Shown here: in pieces, positions 46,015-54,594 of the stretch
Numbering within the stretch: the stretch's first letter is position 1
Layout: each line of letters starts with the position of its first letter
DNA from: Chara braunii
Taxonomy: Eukaryota; Streptophyta; Charophyceae; Charales; Characeae
Assembly (NCBI GenBank): GCA_003427395.1
Contig: BFEA01000071.1
Coordinates: 1,800,293 to 1,854,886, forward strand
DNA length: 54,594 nucleotides
Direction: 5' to 3'
Notes under the pieces: model-generated
Seen by the model: only the letters and a program-made list of their open reading frames with translations
Told to the model about the DNA's origin: nothing
Databases searched by the model: none
Translations under genes and position numbers: made by a program

Positions 46015-46985
46015 CAAATAAAATCAGTGCAATGAACCCAGCCAGATGAGAAGCTCACGAACGTCGATATACAAGTCCGTCACGGCACGACATCAATGTC
46101 CCCAAAATCGTTCATGGAACCGTACTCGTCACACATGTAGTCTCCAAATGTCTCGAAACCAGAGTAGAGAATGAGGAGAGGGGTAGATGAGACAGGGAGG
46201 AGGATGAGGAGAGTTCCCACAACGAAGCAGGTCCCCACTTGAGCGCTCTTTCCCTTTCGGGCATTCCTTCCACCAACTTGCCATGTCAGCAAAACAGTTC
46301 CTCCCTGACGATCTCTGACACAGAAGGGCACCCATCCGCCTGCCACATCAGCGGCAGCTGAGGATGATGGCGCAGGTCTCCTCCTTGAGGACGATGAGCA
46401 GCAAAGCACATGCGTCGTCGCAGGGACGTCCAGGTAAGCTTCTCCTTCGCCCTCGTATCACTCTCACGGTCCAGATCCTCCTCCTCCTCGCCTACTCCCT
46501 CGTCAACGTCGCAATCAATGTGGCTATGGCCATGTCAGCATAACCGCCCTCAAGGCTGGCGCTGCACACAGAGAATGGCGCCAGCATGGAGCTCCCGCAG
46601 TCTCGCGTCGTCGCACTAGCATCGAGCCAGCGTCAAGCAGAACGCACAAGACTGAATGATCTCAGGCAGGGGCTGGGTCAAACTTATAATGTCGACTCAC
46701 GTTGACCAGCCTATGGTCTCCCGGGTGCGGCGGCCCAGATCTGTCGCCGGCAGCCGATGGCATGGATGTCGTACAGTTGCAGATTTCCCACGTGTCCCAC
46801 TTGGACCAGATTCTTCTGGATACCTGCAGACCACCGATGATGTGTGTCCGATCCACGGCCGAGGCTGACAGACGGGTTGACTTTGACTTCTAGGCCTGAG
46901 TTCCCAAGCTGGGGTTGATCGTTGACTTTCCCTGGGTCAACTGCTTCACGTAGGGCCTCTGAAGGTCCCATGTGGTATGCTGCGC
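46015..46985. other. No gene confirmed; donor-like site at 46434
   Basis: A short frame from ATG 46364 reaches CGTCCAG-GTAAGC, a good donor-like site, with a Ser/Ala/Arg-rich start that could be a transit-peptide exon. A 109-codon minus frame (46080-46409) overlaps it and has one hydrophobic stretch. Neither is recognised, and the two exclude each other. Confidence 0.25.
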
Positions 46986-46989
46986 AGCC

Positions 46990-47195
46990 ACACGGGCCTG
47001 CAGGGCCTGTCCTGCAGTCTCAGCCTAAAAGCCTAGAAACAAGGGCTTACAGGCCCCGTGTCTGTGTCAGCCTGACAGCCTGAAAACCAGGGCCTACAGG
47101 CCCCATGTCTGTTTCAGCCTGACGGTCTGAAAACCAGGGCCTACAGGCCCCGTGTCTGTTTCAGCCTGACAGCCTGAAAACCAGGGCCTATAGCC
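46990..47195. repeat. 47-bp minisatellite, about 4 units
   Basis: Units CCAGGGCCTACAGGCCCC, then GTGTCTGTTTCAGCCTGACAGCCTGAAAA, are nearly identical. GGGCCTACAGGCCC is itself palindromic. Confidence 0.9.
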
Positions 47196-47198
47196 CCT

Positions 47199-47296
47199 CA
47201 GGCTTTAGCCAGAAGCTACCTGGAAACTTCCGGAAGCTTCCTCAGGCTTTAGCCAGAAGCTACCTGGAAACTTCCCGGAAGGTTCCTCAGGGTCTA
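47199..47296. repeat. 46-bp tandem duplication
   Basis: CTCAGGCTTTAGCCAGAAGC, then TACCTGGAAACTTCC-GGAAG, is repeated twice. Confidence 0.85.
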
Positions 47297-47338
47297 GCAC
47301 GTTTGGGTATTGGCAAGAGCAGCCTCCTGGACGGGCCA

Positions 47339-47349
47339 GCACTATAAAA
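47339..47349 (+). promoter_or_regulatory. Possible TATA box (CTATAAAAG)
   Basis: CACTATAAAAGACTGG is a good TATA match flanked by GGGCCAG/CTGGCCC. Downstream is repetitive (GCAGGAGTAGTCTTCAGCGC twice, at 47471 and 47507, then (GTA)n). It might be the promoter of an LTR or host gene. No product was identified. Confidence 0.3.
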
Positions 47350-47759
47350 GACTGGCCCGCCCTACAGGCAAGGAGAGTTGATAGGGACTGGCCAGGCACT
47401 TCACGTGCAGTCCAGGCAGAAGGCAGGAGGCAGTCTTCAGGATTCGGCAGCAGCACTCTGGAGGAGCGCTGCAGGAGTAGTCTTCAGCGCTGGGCGCTAG
47501 TAGCTGCAGGAGTAGTCTTCAGCGCAGGGCGCTAGTAGTAGTAGTAGTAGTAGTAGTAGTGTTGGAGAGAGATGGCTGGCGGAGGCCAGTGAGACTTACC
47601 TGTGGCGCCATAGCTCCAGCTCCATCTTCGAGGTACCTGCATCAAGGCGCCAGCTTCGCAGGTTAGTACCGGACAGAGAGAGAGAGAGAGTTCTGCTTCT
47701 TCCTCTTCTCAGTCCACCATCTCTTCTTCACCCTCTCACTACCTGACTTCTCAGTATCT

Positions 47760-47765
47760 GCGGAC

Positions 47766-47831
<66 letters not shown>
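47760..47831. repeat. (GA)n microsatellite
   Basis: About 32 perfect GA units from 47768. A shorter (GA)n lies at 47674-47690. Confidence 0.95.
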
Positions 47832-47833
<2 letters not shown>

Positions 47834-48744
47834 GTGACTTGAGACTTGAGGACATTGGATCCAGACTCGACATTGGGATTCAGACATTTGACGGGGATTA
47901 TTTGGGACCTGTATCGCAGACTTGGTGTTGACAACATTCCCATCTTCCCCTCTTCTTTGTCTAACCCCCCTCTTCTTCGTCTGTGTATGGCGGGGACTGG
48001 CGCATTCTTCCTGTGCGAGCGCCAGGCCCCTTCCCACCATGGAATGATGATGATGTGTGTTTGGGGCTGCATTGCAACATTGATTGTTCGGATCATTGGT
48101 ATCTAAGTCTTCTGCTACGCTATCTTGTACTTTGTGAGAGAGGTCGGTTCTTGTGGTTCTTGTTCTGGTCTGCACCGTTACGGTATGCAACATCCCAGTT
48201 TCGACCTTGCCCTGGGTAGTACCCCATCGCATCAGGCCCTCGTCCAAGCGTTAACAGGACAGGACTTAGGTCGTGACTTTTGACCCCTGTTTCTTCGGGC
48301 CTTTGACCAAAAGTGACGACCCTAGAGCCCACGGCTAATGCAGATTTGAGCTGAGTTATTGCATCGGGTGTGGTAAGTTCAACTTCTGAATAGTAATCCC
48401 GAGACTTACATTCAAATTTCAAAGTCTTACATTCAAATTTCAAACCGATGATGCAACGAATAATTTAATAAATGTATATCGGTACTATATCCCAGAGGTG
48501 AAGTCACAGTGGTAGGGCAGCAGTGGTTGACCCTTGGTCTCTGGACATTGACTGTGATGTTGTGCCATTGCCGCTGTGACACAGATCTCCTGTTGATTGT
48601 GATTTTCTCGATCAAGCTTCACACATGGGTGCTGATCATCGCATGGCTTTGCTTGTCGCCGGTTGCTGCGAAATGGGACCTTGGGCCAATCTATGTAAGT
48701 GCAATCCATCCGCTTCCACTGATCTAACTGTCGGTTTTCATTTT
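47832..48744. other. No gene recognised
   Basis: Mixed sequence with several short overlapping frames, none recognisable. A short tandem (TTACATTCAAATTTCAAA, 48409-48442) and a loose inverted repeat around 48273-48318 (GTGACTTTTGACC facing GGCCTTTGACCAAAAGTGAC) are present. Confidence 0.4.
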
Positions 48745-48855
48745 CAAAGTTGAACCATTTCTCAGCTTACGCATGTCGTCCTTCTGCAGGGGGCATGCTA
48801 ATCTTCTCTTCTCTTCTCTGCATCATTCCAAATCTTAACAGATGTCCCATAGGAC
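48745..48855 (-). pseudogene. U6: U6 spliceosomal snRNA pseudogene
   Basis: On the minus strand it starts GTCCTATGGGACATC (the 5' stem-loop), then TTTGGAATGATGCAGAGA (ACAGAGA box with one change), AGATTAGCATG with the AGC triad, CCCCTGCAGAAGGACGACATGCG (internal stem-loop) and GAGAAATGGTTCAA (3' end). This is the full U6 order. A 10-nt insertion (AGAAGAGAAG) sits between the ACAGAGA box and the AGC triad, many single changes are present and no T-run terminator follows, so it is a pseudogene. U6 catalyses splicing in the spliceosome. I see no proper upstream promoter. Confidence 0.85.
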
Positions 48856-50044
48856 ATCCACTGATCTTGTTTGCCCCCCTTCCTCCTCCTCTCTCTTTTT
48901 TTTGAAACAGCGATGGCCTTGAGATATTATAATTGAACTGACCGGACTCAGGTAATTCAGAATGATTTTATTAGATTTATTCTGTTCATCTGGTTGCTTC
49001 GGGTCTGTATTTCACTTTTCAAGCTTTCGACAGTTCATGGGTGTACAATCTGACCTGCCGTCTTCCCCCCGAAATGAGAATGGCACTGTCGTTATGTCTG
49101 TGCAATCAGACTCGCTATCTTTCTCACTCCGCATGCATGCAAAGCAGATGATGAGTATTCTGGCGCCAGGCACCCACACAAAGCTCAGAGAAATACAAGT
49201 CGAGAACACAGGTTCGATACAAACTCGCTTCAGATTATCGATGGCGACCAAGCGCCCAACTCTCTCTTACAGCCAACCCGTACTTCCACTGCTTACACAC
49301 GCACGCACACCTCACAGGCGATCTCCCTGGATATCCCACGCACACACACTCTCTCACTGTACACGAACACACACACACACACACACACACTAGACACCTC
49401 ACTTCCTATCGCAGCTATGGCGGGCGCCTACGCAGCACTACAAGCGGCTATGTCCACTCTATCTCGCCAACTGCCCACTTCAACTTCGGGCTTCCTGCAG
49501 ACCACCTAGCACAAGGGGCACTGGCAGCGCTTCCGCAAGGATCACCGCAGAATGCTCCCATTGCTGAACGCTGCCTCTTGATTTATACTTCTGTTGGCTG
49601 CTGGTCTTCCCCTTTCCACCGGCCCTTTGGTGCACACAGTCCCACACGGTACTTGCTTGACTGGACTAAGTGTGACTGGGACCGGTACCGCTGATTGAAT
49701 GGGGTTGCACTGCCGACTCGATGCAGTTGGACTTGCGACTTACCTACAGACCTCTCGCCTAGCAGTTTCGACCTCTACACAGCTGCAACCCCTACTTGAC
49801 AGATCTACAGATCGAACCCCTACAGCTACAGGGACCTACGACAAACAACAGTCACTACTAAAACACAGGTCGCAGGCTCAAAACACACAGGGTTCTACTC
49901 GATACTGTACACGGGTGCAGGTAAGGTCTAGGGATTGAACCCTGGGATCTACGTCTGCTTCTGCAAAGGTGAAAACTGTTTCATCTGTGTTTGGGGGGGC
50001 AAGTTTCAGTCTGGAGACAGAGTAAGTCATCGTAGTTCTATTCG
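48856..50044. other. No gene recognised; (CA)n at 49364-49391
   Basis: A 143-codon plus frame (48962-49393) runs into the (CA)n tract and shows no domain. A T-arm-like word on the minus strand (GGGTTCAATCCCTAG, near 49930) lacks an A box. Confidence 0.4.
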
Positions 50045-50105
50045 TGGGGAGGACGGTAGCCCCGTTGGCGCACTGGTCTCATGGTAATAATGTTCAAACT
50101 CGAAA
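50045..50105 (+). ncRNA. tRNA-like segment (Pol III A and B boxes)
   Basis: GTAGCCCCGTTGGCGCACTG (near the A-box consensus) at 50054, then GGTCTCATGGTAATAAT resembling a Met-type anticodon region, then GTTCAAACTC (B box) at 50092. No convincing cloverleaf, so a SINE head or decayed tRNA is likely. Confidence 0.35.
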
Positions 50106-50614
50106 GAGAAACATTTCCTTGTTTCAAGTCGTCTACTTACAAATTCATGCCGCTGTTGAAATGGAAGGCACAAAATCAAGTGTCTTGGGTGAATAGGCAC
50201 GAGCGCACGGAAAAGTGTACCGAGGAAGGCACAAATATACCTGAGACTCATTCTTTCAACGTGTCATTATGGTGGACAACTCTTCGATGACAGGCGATCG
50301 ATCACAAGAGCAAGAAAAAAGTGCCCAACGAGCAAGTAGCGGAAAGCAAAACGAAAAGTGTGCGCAATAAGTAAGTAGCTAAACGCAAAGCCACATGAAG
50401 CGTTTGTTACGTAAGTGAAAAGTTGGAATGTAAGCTGGTAGTTTACAAGGGAAATGTGGGGCCATTGAAAGAAGAAAAAGAAGCTCACACAAGGGAAGCG
50501 AAAAGCGGAAAATGGTAGAGGCATGAGAGACGGCGGATACCGGGAAAGATGCAAGACACAGTTGAGGTGATTGAGAGGATGAGACAATAAAGGAATAATT
50601 CAAATAAATACCAG
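50106..50614. other. No gene seen
   Basis: Unremarkable sequence with only short overlapping frames. GCAAGTAGCGGAAAGC and TAAGTAGCTAAACGC are weakly repeated near 50332 and 50371. Confidence 0.4.
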
Positions 50615-50675
50615 GCAGGTGGGTCAGCTCAGCTGGTATGGTTAGTCAGTAGGAATCGGTTCAGACTCTTCAGAG
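50615..50675 (+). ncRNA. tRNA-like segment (weak)
   Basis: GGTCAGCTCAGCTGGTATGG (A-box-like) and CGGTTCAGACTC (B-box-like, one change) about 37 bp apart. Repetitive GGTTGG/GGTCAG sequence surrounds it, so chance is possible. Confidence 0.25.
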
Positions 50676-51555
50676 CTGACGGATCAGGTCGAGTACACGG
50701 TCAGTCAAATCGGATGGAGTTGGTTGGCTGGATTGGTCAGGATGGGTGGTTGGTCAGGCAGATGGGTTAGTGGCTTGCAGCTGGGTGGCTGTACAGAGTG
50801 GTGGCCCACCGACCCGCCCATTCACCCGACCGACCACCGAACCCGACTGGTTCAGAGGAACCAACAGCTGGGCAGCGGTGGGAGGGGGGTGGTTGTTCAG
50901 CCACTCAACCATCTATCAATTAATCAGTCCTATTCCCAGTGTCGTTGACAAAATAACGAACAGAATGGATGTCCGGTCATACGCTGTGGCCATTCCAGTC
51001 CATTCTATCTGATGAAGCTGTCAGTCTGCCTATGTCGCCACCTCCCTGTCGTTTGTTTACTGCCTTGTCTGTCTGCCTGCCAGTCTGTCTTCAAGTCTTG
51101 ATGTGCTCCTTGCCTTGTCTCTCTGTGTTTGTCTCCATTGCTCCTGGTGTGTGTGTGTGTGTGTGTGTGTGTGTGGAAAGCAGAATTACAAAGCCGAGAT
51201 CACACTAAATGAGAGCACACGAACACTGAAGTCTGTTGATAAAGAAATCCTAACTTCTCACCTCCAGTCATCAACACGAAGTTATTACAAAGTAATACAA
51301 ACACAATATTGCAGCTCTACTATGATGTGACGGCTTAGACCACTGTCCTACTCTCTCTATAGACAGCTATTTCTCTCCCTCATATTCTCTTCTCTCTCTC
51401 TCTCTCCACCCTACTCTCGCCTAGCATTGGCTAGCAATGTTGCAGAGAGCCTGCCCACACGAGTGTGCTCTTTGGACATCGCCACTTAAAGTCCGCCTGT
51501 TCCATTCTTCTCCCCAGCGCCACACTGCTTCCATCCGGTGCCGTGGCTGCTCCTC
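50676..51555. other. No gene seen; (GT)n at 51149-51173
   Basis: GGTTGG/GGTCAG repeats (50715-50760), (GT)n and (CT)n tracts. No recognisable frame. Confidence 0.4.
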
Positions 51556-51558
51556 ACC

Positions 51559-51660
51559 CTTCTTCTTCAATGAGCGCGGGCCTGGCCCTGTGTGTTTTGC
51601 CAAGAGCTACTGTCTTCCCCCGAATAGAACGTACGGTCATTATCGCTGTATCTGGACTGG
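51559..51660 (+). repeat. Inverted duplication arm 1 (MITE end plus 50 bp of flank)
   Basis: About 100 bp, from TCAATGAGCGCGGGCC into the left end of the MITE at 51608, recur as the reverse complement at 52445-52549. The identity continues outside the MITE, so the duplicated unit is larger than the transposon. Confidence 0.8.
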
Positions 51661-51716
51661 AAGTTGCCAAGGATACAGGCATAATGACCTTGCGTTCTAT
51701 ACGGGGGAAGAAGGTC
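51608..51716 (+). mobile_element. MITE copy 1 of a TA-flanked family
   Basis: TA, then CTGTCTTCCCCCGAATAGAA on the left; the right end is the inverted TTCTATACGGGGGAAGAAGG. The internal halves (CGTACGGTCATTAT / ATAATGACCTTGCG) are also inverted, making a near-complete hairpin of about 105 bp. A TA target site as in Tc1/mariner is supported on the left; the right flank is TC. Confidence 0.8.
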
Positions 51717-51902
51717 GCGGTGGCAGCCCGTGCCTCCGAATGCGTGGAAGGCTCGTACCTTATCCTCCCTTTTGTTGTTTCCCTGAAGCCCACAGCTGCC
51801 TGACTGGGACTGTGCTCTTACCAGACTGAGAACCCTCCAGAGTCCATACTGAGTGGCAGGGCCCCAGCCTGTGCAACTAACCTGAAGGCTGGGCCTACCG
51901 AT

Positions 51903-52011
51903 TACCTTCGTCCCCCGAATACAACGTACGGTCATTATAACTGAATTTAGACTGAAAGATACCCCAAATACAGCTATAGTTACCGTACGTTGTATTCGGG
52001 GGAAGAAGGTA
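51903..52011 (+). mobile_element. MITE copy 2, TA on both sides
   Basis: TA at 51903-51904 and 52010-52011 bracket CCTTCGTCCCCCGAATACAA and its inverted partner TTGTATTCGGGGGAAGAAGG. The arms pair over about 45 bp. Tc1/mariner-type non-autonomous element; no transposase. Confidence 0.85.
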
Positions 52012-52219
52012 GTTGTAGAGGCTGCACCCAGCCTTCCTTCCAACTGTTTTTTCACGCCGAGTCTTCACTCAGGGCTGGGGGATCCTTTTCTCCTTTCGAA
52101 AGTGAAAAAAAAATGGCTGGCATATCCTCTTTTTTTCTGCTTGTGCCTGACCGCAAGGGTACTGAGGTATGGTACAAAGGTGGGGATGTCATCCCCACCA
52201 CCAACCCCCAACCCAACCT

Positions 52220-52244
52220 CCCCCCCCCCCCCCCCCCCCCCCCC
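52220..52244. repeat. Poly(C) tract of 25
   Basis: C25 within C/A-rich sequence. Read length here may be unreliable. Confidence 0.8.
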
Positions 52245-52302
52245 AACCCCAAACAAGAGGGATGGTCTTGTGGGGGGGTGGTTATGTAATAATGCCATTA
52301 TT

Positions 52303-52374
52303 ATGTCAAACAAAGAGATAATGTCAAACAAAGAGATAATGTCAAACAAAGAGATAATGTCAAACAAAGAGAGA
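52303..52374. repeat. 18-bp tandem repeat, 4 units
   Basis: ATGTCAAACAAAGAGATA repeated four times, the last truncated. Confidence 0.95.
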
Positions 52375-52444
52375 ACTCAGAGGGGGGGGGTGCATCCACA
52401 TAGCAAAAGGTTGAACACCAGCCAGGCATGCCCCCCCATAAAGA

Positions 52445-52549
52445 CAACTTTCAGTCCAGATACAGCGATAATGGCCATACGTTCTATTCGGGGGAAGAAG
52501 GTGGCTCTTGGCAAAACGCACAGGGCCAGGCCCGCGCTCATTGAAGGCG
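52445..52549 (-). repeat. Inverted duplication arm 2 with half MITE copy 3
   Basis: The reverse complement of 51559-51660 with few changes. It contains the right half only of a MITE (52445-52501), then the flank GCTCTTGGCAAAACGCACAG and GCGCTCATTGA. Confidence 0.8.
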
Positions 52550-52556
52550 ACTTTGT

Positions 52557-52590
<34 letters not shown>
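52549..52590 (+). repeat. GACTTTGTTTTGTTA(n) tail-like tract
   Basis: GCGACTTTGTTTTGTT followed by A28. The same leader followed by A13 lies at 52781-52808, and GGCATGCCCCCCCATAA-GACAAC words near 52424 and 52618 are also duplicated. This looks like the 3' end of a retroposed unit present twice. Confidence 0.5.
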
Positions 52591-52591
<1 letters not shown>

Positions 52592-52870
52592 AAGCCACCT
52601 TTACTGAAGCTGTACAGGGCATGCCCCCCCCATAAGGACAACACATGACAACGAGGTGGCATGGAACAACAAGGGGTCGTCGTGGAAGGACTACGCGTAG
52701 GGGAAAATTTGACTAATTGTTTTGTAGAGCTTTGCTTGGCGGTGATAAGCAACCGCACTGATGCCCCCCAGAATAGAAGGGGACTTTGTTTTGTTAAAAA
52801 AAAAAAAGCACGTACTGTGCTGGGGTGGGGCGGATATCACGGCCCGTATGGTTCTGCTTTTGAACACCGT

Positions 52871-52990
52871 GTCCTGGCTGTGGTGGTTACGATACGTGGC
52901 TCTTCTTGAGGCCGAGGTCGCCGGTTCCAGTCCGTGGTTGCACGGAGGGGAGATGAGGCCCAGAGGTACAGATCCAATAACAATAACAAG
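52871..52990 (+). mobile_element. tRNA-derived SINE-like unit, copy 2
   Basis: GTCCTGGCTGTGGTGGTTAC (A-box region, 52871), GGCTCTTCTTGAGGCCGAGG, then B box GGTTCCAGTCC (52923-52933), and a tail part GAGGCCCAGAGGTACAGATC ending in CAATAACAATAACAA. It is homologous over about 110 bp to 42672-42781 on the other strand. An Asn-type CAATAA microsatellite tail and tRNA-Glu/Gln-like head fit a short SINE. Confidence 0.7.
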
Positions 52991-53289
52991 GATTCACTGC
53001 AGTGATGCAACAAGTTTAATAAAAAAAAAAAGAAGCAGAAAAAAAGAAAGGGTTACATAAGACACTGGAACAGGGAGGCGAACAGGCTGTGCTCGCACAA
53101 ACTAGGAACAAGAATCTGATTTTGGCGATGGCAAGAGCTTCGGGGAGAGAAGACGCGCGCAATGCAGGGTGCGATGAGATTAGGCTATGGACATGGCATG
53201 CCTGGAGAGAGCATGAAGACCCATATGCCAATACGCTATGGATAAGCAATCCATGGTCCAGTCCATCAACATGAAGACCCTGCATTTGT

Positions 53290-53625
53290 GTGCCAGGAAC
53301 AAACAGAACTCGACAGCGAAACCAGGAACAAACGGGACTCGACAGCTAAACCAGGAACAAACGGAACTCGACAGCTAAACCAGGAACAAATGGAACTCGA
53401 CCGGGGAACAAACGGAACTCGACAGCTAAACCAGGAACAAATGGAACTCGAACAGTTAAGCCAGGAACAAACAGAACTCGACAACTGAACTGGGTAACAA
53501 ATGGAACTCGAACAGCTAAGCCAGGAACAAACAGAACTCGACAACTGAACCGGGGAACAAATGGAACTCGAACAGCTAAACCAGGAACAAACGGAACGCG
53601 ACAACTGAACCGGGGAACAGCATAA
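53290..53625. repeat. About 30-bp minisatellite, roughly 12 units
   Basis: Units AACCAGGAACAAACGGAACT, then CGACAGCTA, with small variants. Repetitive peptides in both directions are by-products. Confidence 0.95.
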
Positions 53626-53848
53626 AAAGGTTCCAAGGCGATCGATAGACCGGACGTGGAGAGAAGCTGCCCTGCTTGCGCCCAATCGAAAACCGAAAGA
53701 GAGAATGGAAACAGAGAGAGAACAGGTGCAAGTGCCATGAAAACCGTACAGGGAGAAAACCCGTTTCAGCAAGGGATGCTGACTCAGGTAAGGCAACAGC
53801 AACATAGCATACATCGACGAGGACTCTATCTAGGCTATTGTTGACAGC

Positions 53849-53971
53849 TACCGTCTTCACCCGAATAGAACGCCCATTCATTTAATAATTTCATTATAGC
53901 CGTATTTGGTGCAATTTTCAGTCCAGATTGCCGCTATAATGACCGGGCTTTCTATTTTGGTGAAGACGGTA
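53849..53971 (+). mobile_element. MITE copy 4, TA on both sides
   Basis: TA-CCGTCTTCACCCGAATAGAA on the left and TTCTATTTTGGTGAAGACGG-TA on the right, 123 bp, with inverted interior (CATTATAGCCGTATTTGG / CCGCTATAATG). The most divergent of the family members here. Confidence 0.85.
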
Positions 53972-54534
53972 GTATACCTAGAAGTGGAACACAGAACGCA
54001 TAGTTTGACACAAGAGAGAGACCCACCCAATACCCACCACCGCCAATCGGATCCGCGGGACCGACACAGAATCTCAGGCTAAGAAATGGAAAGAGTACCC
54101 ATGGAGAGAAGCCTCCCTCAGAATGAGATCCGCAGGAGTTAAAGCACCAGTACACCACATATCGGCCCGCGGGTGTCAGTATGAAACCCGCACCACTTCG
54201 GCGGCCGTCGATTCTTTTTTTCAACGGCGGGCCTGGCCGCGCGGCGCCTCCCAGTCTTGCTTGTGGCGACAAAAACTTTCTGCAAGGCTGGGGCCTCGTA
54301 CTAGCCGTTTAAGAGGAGCATGAAAGACAAACAGGACGATGCACAGGCCTGTTCTGCACCAATTCAGAAAGATTGCAGTTGTGCTAGATAGAAGAAACAA
54401 CAAAGGGCACGGACTCCACTGAACAGGGGAGTTTTGTCTGTGCTGTTGAAACTTACTTGCCGGTGGAGAAGGAACTGGAAGGACGGAAGGTTGTCAGAAT
54501 AGAATGGTGTGCAAGGACCACTCAAAAAGGTCAC

Positions 54535-54537
<3 letters not shown>
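53972..54537. other. No gene recognised
   Basis: Mixed GC sequence. The frames at 53952-54272 (minus) and 54123-54323 (plus) overlap and are not recognised. Confidence 0.4.

Positions 54538-54594
<57 letters not shown>
54538..54594. repeat. Poly(A) tract of 57 at window end
   Basis: An uninterrupted A run to the last base. It could be a retroposon tail or a scaffold-edge artefact. Confidence 0.8.

Noticed and set aside
46080-46409. 109-codon minus-strand membrane protein
   Set aside because: One hydrophobic stretch only, overlapped by an equally plausible plus-strand exon candidate, with no recognisable family.
49925-49945. tRNA gene on the minus strand from a good B box
   Set aside because: No A box or stems at the required distance.
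53266-53814. 182-codon repeat protein on the minus strand
   Set aside because: Open only because the roughly 30-bp minisatellite unit lacks stops. Neighbouring frames are open too.
1-54594. CRISPR array, bacterial operon or phage
   Set aside because: Introns, poly(A) retroposons and absence of prokaryotic gene organisation exclude this. The tandem arrays lack a repeat-spacer pattern.

Overview
The window is repeat-dominated eukaryotic nuclear DNA. The signs are spliceosomal-type GT..AG intron boundaries, a poly(A)-tailed LINE, tRNA-derived SINE-like units, a U6 snRNA-like sequence, many microsatellites and assembly Ns. A plant-type L1 LINE (APE endonuclease, reverse transcriptase, C-terminal zf-RVT zinc finger) and CCACGTGG G-box words suggest the green lineage. 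My best guess is a large-genome streptophyte alga such as Chara, but no marker gene here proves it.

Layout. 1-21771: an unidentified repeat (here 'element X') occurs three times. Copy A (1-3372) is inverted relative to copy B (9973-16573). Copy C (18515-21771) is a 5'-truncated direct copy of B, broken by an 18-N gap. The 6.6-kb loop between A and B holds a decayed LINE ORF1-like frame (8231-9812, minus) and a tRNA-like Pol III unit (8061-8150). The 3' half of X is packed with short GC-rich palindromes (ACTCACCCGGGAGTA, CTCCCGGGAG, TACTTCACGGAAGTAC types) and a 50-bp tandem array. This is the most unusual signal in the window. 16574-18514 is a unique-looking segment with a terminal-inverted-repeat element. 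21772-27640 is microsatellite-rich ((AAT)n, (TTC)n, (CA)n) with iterated exon-like modules. 27644-33834 is one nearly full-length but inactivated L1-type LINE. 34-42.5 kb contains a tandem module with a hammerhead-like half-motif and the only gene I can argue for with confidence: a small, spliced ubiquitin-fold gene at 37415-40237. 42.5-54.6 kb is a mosaic of minisatellites, two copies of a tRNA-derived SINE-like unit, a U6 snRNA pseudogene, hairpin MITEs and a cluster of TA-flanked MITEs. The window ends in a 57-A homopolymer.

The genes do not form a pathway. The window is best read as a transposable-element and satellite landscape holding one small host gene. Most remaining open reading frames are chance frames in low-complexity DNA. 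Boundaries of element X, the LINE 5' end and exon 3 of the ubiquitin-fold gene are the least certain calls.
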